This document shows positions 4,886-6,841 of a stretch of DNA of 6,841 nucleotides, one piece after another (the stretch's first letter is position 1; each line of letters begins with the position of its first letter). The DNA lies in contig JAJYCH010000264.1 of assembly GCA_021778575.1 (NCBI GenBank), forward strand, positions 1 to 6,841, given 5' to 3'. The DNA comes from Planctomycetota bacterium. Lineage in GTDB: Bacteria; Planctomycetota; Planctomycetia; Isosphaerales; Isosphaeraceae. The notes below the pieces were generated by a model. That model was given only the letters and a program-made list of their open reading frames with translations, was not told the DNA's origin and searched no databases. Position numbers and translations under genes: made by a program.

Positions 4886-5280
4886 GCACCATCAATCGTG
4901 GCCCGCTGGGCAGCGCCTTTCTCGTCGGACGCGAGTCGTCACCGGCTCCCGTGCCCACCTCGTCGCTCGTCGCCGTGGCCGAATCTCCGGCCGAGGAGAC
5001 CCCCGAAGTCACCCGGCCAACCATGCTCTCCGAGGATCTCGTCCGGTCGATCGCCGAGGTCAAGGGACAGGCTCAGTTCCTGCTCTACCTGGCCGACCAG
5101 ATCGAAGACTCGCTCCATCAGCTCGTCGAGGAACATGACGACAGCCAGAACTCGTTTCTCTGTCGGGTCCTGGGCATGTACTCGGCCCAGCTCGAAAGCA
5201 AGCACCAGGGGCTGGGCGACAAGATCGCCGAGACCTGCCAGGAAGTTTACGTCACCGTCCGAGAATTCGACGCGGCCTGA
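4882..5280 (+). CDS. small orphan protein, second of a paralogous pair
   Basis: This is an unrecognised 132-residue protein. Residues 1-48 are rich in Pro, Ala, Ser and Glu and are probably disordered. Residues 49-128 are predicted helical and amphipathic (VKGQAQFLLYLADQIEDSL, then FLCRVLGMYSAQL). Residues 61-104 align ungapped with 24-67 of the preceding gene product at roughly a quarter identity, so this is a diverged copy with an added N-terminal tail. No signal peptide, membrane helix or catalytic motif is visible; C94 and C119 are isolated. The ATG at 4882 overlaps the upstream stop (ATGA), and GGAG at 4871-4874 lies seven bases before it. An in-frame ATG at 4783 would run inside the first gene and is unlikely. 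The gene ends eight bases from the convergent birA gene, with no terminator between them. Confidence 0.7.
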   Translation: MSTINRGPLGSAFLVGRESSPAPVPTSSLVAVAESPAEETPEVTRPTMLSEDLVRSIAEVKGQAQFLLYLADQIEDSLHQLVEEHDDSQNSFLCRVLGMYSAQLESKHQGLGDKIAETCQEVYVTVREFDAA

Positions 5281-5288
5281 TCGATCCG

Positions 5289-6221
5289 TCAGTCGCGATT
5301 GACGATCGAAACGACCTCGCGACCGGCAACCAGAACGCGGTCGGCGTCCGTTTCCAGGGTCAGACCCGATCTCAGGTCGAGACCGACGAGATTTCCCGAC
5401 AACTGCCCCGAAGCCGACGTGAACACCTCGACCCGATGGCCGAGGTGTTCGCTTCTCGCCCGGTACGACTCGTCAAGACTCTCGGGCCCGTGGAGCAAGG
5501 CCCGGGCGTGATGAAAATCGAGCCGCTGGATCAAACTTCGGGCGATCTCCGTTCGGTCGAGCGGCCGACCGAGCAGAATTTCGAGCGAGGTCGCCAGGTC
5601 GCGGAGTTCGTCGGGGAACTCGGCGATATTCACATTCAGCCCGATCCCGAGTACCGTCCCCAGACCACGCTCGACGAGCACGCCCGCCAGCTTTTTCCCG
5701 TCGACCCGGACGTCGTTCGGCCACTTGATCCGGGGGTCCAGCCCGGTCTGATCGGCGACAACTTCGGCCACCGCGACCGCTCCCAGAGCAGTCAGCCAGC
5801 CCAGGTCGTCGAGCGACTTCGGCGGAAAAAGCAGGACCGAGATCAAGATCGATGATCCGCTCGGCGACGACCAGGTGCGACCACGGCTGCCGCGACCGCT
5901 CGACTGGGTCTCGGCCAGGATCACCAGGCCGTCATTGGCCCGGCTGCCGGCGGCCTTCGCCGCCAGGTCGTTGGTACTGCCCACCCGGTTCCAGACCGCG
6001 ATTCGCCGACCGACAACGTTCGTTCCCAGCTCGAACTCGATCTGATCCGGGCAAAGCCGAGGCGAAGGCCCGCGATAGGCGAGGCCGTGGATCGGATGCC
6101 GCTCGAAAACGAACCCAAACGCGGCAAGCTCGTCGATCTCCGCGAGAGATCCGACCAACTGATTCAGCGGCACGAATGCCCCGTCCGCCGCGCGGATTTG
6201 CCGGAACAGCGCGATATTCAC
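5289..6221 (-). CDS. birA: biotin--[acetyl-CoA-carboxylase] ligase
   Basis: Biotin protein ligase activates biotin with ATP to biotinyl-AMP and transfers it to the lysine of biotin carboxyl carrier domains, in the cytosol. It has 310 residues. The catalytic domain begins at about 73 (WNRVGSTNDLA, 77-87). GRGSRGRTW (109-117) is the biotinyl-AMP binding loop. KWPNDV (166-171) and GKKLAGVLVE (175-184) hold the ATP/biotin site, with K177 as the conserved lysine, and GIGLNVN (192-198) follows. A small SH3-like C-terminal domain occupies about 262-308. The N-terminal 65 residues resemble the BirA winged helix but seem to lack the recognition helix, so a repressor role is doubtful. The start is GTG at 6221, overlapping the nadC stop (GTGA), with GGGTGA seven bases upstream. 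It is translationally coupled to nadC. Confidence 0.93.
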   Translation of the reverse strand: MNIALFRQIRAADGAFVPLNQLVGSLAEIDELAAFGFVFERHPIHGLAYRGPSPRLCPDQIEFELGTNVVGRRIAVWNRVGSTNDLAAKAAGSRANDGLVILAETQSSGRGSRGRTWSSPSGSSILISVLLFPPKSLDDLGWLTALGAVAVAEVVADQTGLDPRIKWPNDVRVDGKKLAGVLVERGLGTVLGIGLNVNIAEFPDELRDLATSLEILLGRPLDRTEIARSLIQRLDFHHARALLHGPESLDESYRARSEHLGHRVEVFTSASGQLSGNLVGLDLRSGLTLETDADRVLVAGREVVSIVNRD

Positions 6222-6841
6222 GGCTCGATCACCCGATCAAAGTCGAGCCCGATGTCGAGAGCGGGCGCTGAATGCGTTAAAGCCCCCACGCTGATCCGAT
6301 CCACACCGGTTTCCGACAGAGCCCGGACCGTGGCCAGAGTCACCCCGCCCGAAGCTTCGAGCAAGATCCCCGGAGCCCGCTCGTTCCGTCGTCGCACTGC
6401 TTCCGCCAGTTTTTCCGGCCCCAGGTTATCGACCAGGATGATATCGGGGCCGACTTCAAGAGCCCGGTCGAACTGCTCGAGGGTATCGATTTCGACCTCG
6501 ATGAACTTGGTCCCTTTCGGAGCGCCAGCCCTGGCGGCTTCGACCGCCCGACCGATCGGGTCGCCCGTCTCGGCAAGCCAGGCGAGGTGGTTGTCCTTGA
6601 TGAGGACCGCGTCATAAAGACCGAATCGGTGGTTTGTTCCGCCGCCGCATCGCACGGCATATTTTTCGAGAGCTCGCCAGCCTGGCGTGGTCTTGCGGGT
6701 GTCAAGGATGACGGCCTTGGTTCCGACAACTGCGTCCACAAACTGGGCGGTAAGCGTGGCGATCCCACTCAGACGCTGGAGGAAGTTGAGGGCCGTTCGT
6801 TCCATCGCTAACAACGACCTCATCGGTCCCCGGACCGATGC
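6218..6841 (-). CDS. nadC: nicotinate-nucleotide pyrophosphorylase (carboxylating), 5' end outside window
   Basis: This is quinolinate phosphoribosyltransferase. It converts quinolinate and PRPP to nicotinate mononucleotide, CO2 and pyrophosphate in de novo NAD synthesis. The frame is open to the window edge, so 207 C-terminal residues are seen of the usual 280-295; the N-terminal domain and start are missing. Counting from the edge, ERTALNFLQRLSGIAT (14-29) leads into the barrel. TRKTTPG (48-54), RCGG (64-67), NHR (70-72) and KDNH (82-85) carry the basic residues that bind quinolinate and PRPP. EVE (115-117) and DN (138-139) provide the acidic metal and phosphate site residues, and SVGALTHS (184-191) is the phosphate-binding loop near the C-terminus. 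The ATG at 6823 is internal, because conserved sequence continues upstream (VRGP). Its stop overlaps the birA start, so both belong to one cofactor operon. Confidence 0.95.
   Translation of the reverse strand, partial: ASVRGPMRSLLAMERTALNFLQRLSGIATLTAQFVDAVVGTKAVILDTRKTTPGWRALEKYAVRCGGGTNHRFGLYDAVLIKDNHLAWLAETGDPIGRAVEAARAGAPKGTKFIEVEIDTLEQFDRALEVGPDIILVDNLGPEKLAEAVRRRNERAPGILLEASGGVTLATVRALSETGVDRISVGALTHSAPALDIGLDFDRVIEP

Noticed and set aside
6821..6823. ATG at 6823 as the true start of nadC
   Set aside because: Conserved NadC sequence (VRGP) continues upstream to the window edge, and the N-terminal domain would be missing.

Overview
The window is GC-rich, tightly packed bacterial DNA. 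A DUF4337 membrane protein, a Fur of the 'YEHDFGYPSHDH' type and an adjoining nadC-birA pair fit a planctomycete, possibly of the Isosphaeraceae. That placement is an inference from protein flavour only; no marker gene is present. Seven complete genes and one partial gene are supported. No rRNA, tRNA, CRISPR array or insertion sequence was found.

Layout. Bases 1-304 hold no convincing gene. They contain a long imperfect hairpin (28-110), a small dyad (178-196), and an extended -10 promoter overlapped by a Fur-box-like operator (212-233). Downstream on + lie fur (305-799) and a DUF4337 three-helix membrane protein (856-1434). Next, on -, is a likely two-gene unit transcribed from a good sigma70-type promoter at 4190-4218: a 549-residue alkaline-phosphatase-superfamily hydrolase (2437-4086), then an FkbM-family methyltransferase (1437-2291). 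Between those two are leader-like inverted repeats. The divergent intergenic region 4087-4573 carries the promoter and a seven-copy heptanucleotide repeat with an inverted partner. On + follow two small orphan genes overlapping by ATGA (4574-4885 and 4882-5280). Their products share an ungapped block and look like diverged duplicates. On -, nadC enters from the right edge (partial, 6218-6841) and overlaps birA (5289-6221) by GTGA.

How they may work together. Fur is a metal-responsive repressor that probably controls its own promoter, and DUF4337 may be in its transcript. The hydrolase and the methyltransferase could both act on a glycan or nucleotide-linked intermediate, but the substrate is unknown. 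NadC makes nicotinate mononucleotide for NAD and BirA attaches biotin to carboxylases; they are coupled housekeeping cofactor genes. The most novel part is the orphan gene pair. The long hairpin at the left edge and the heptamer repeat are the best non-coding signals.
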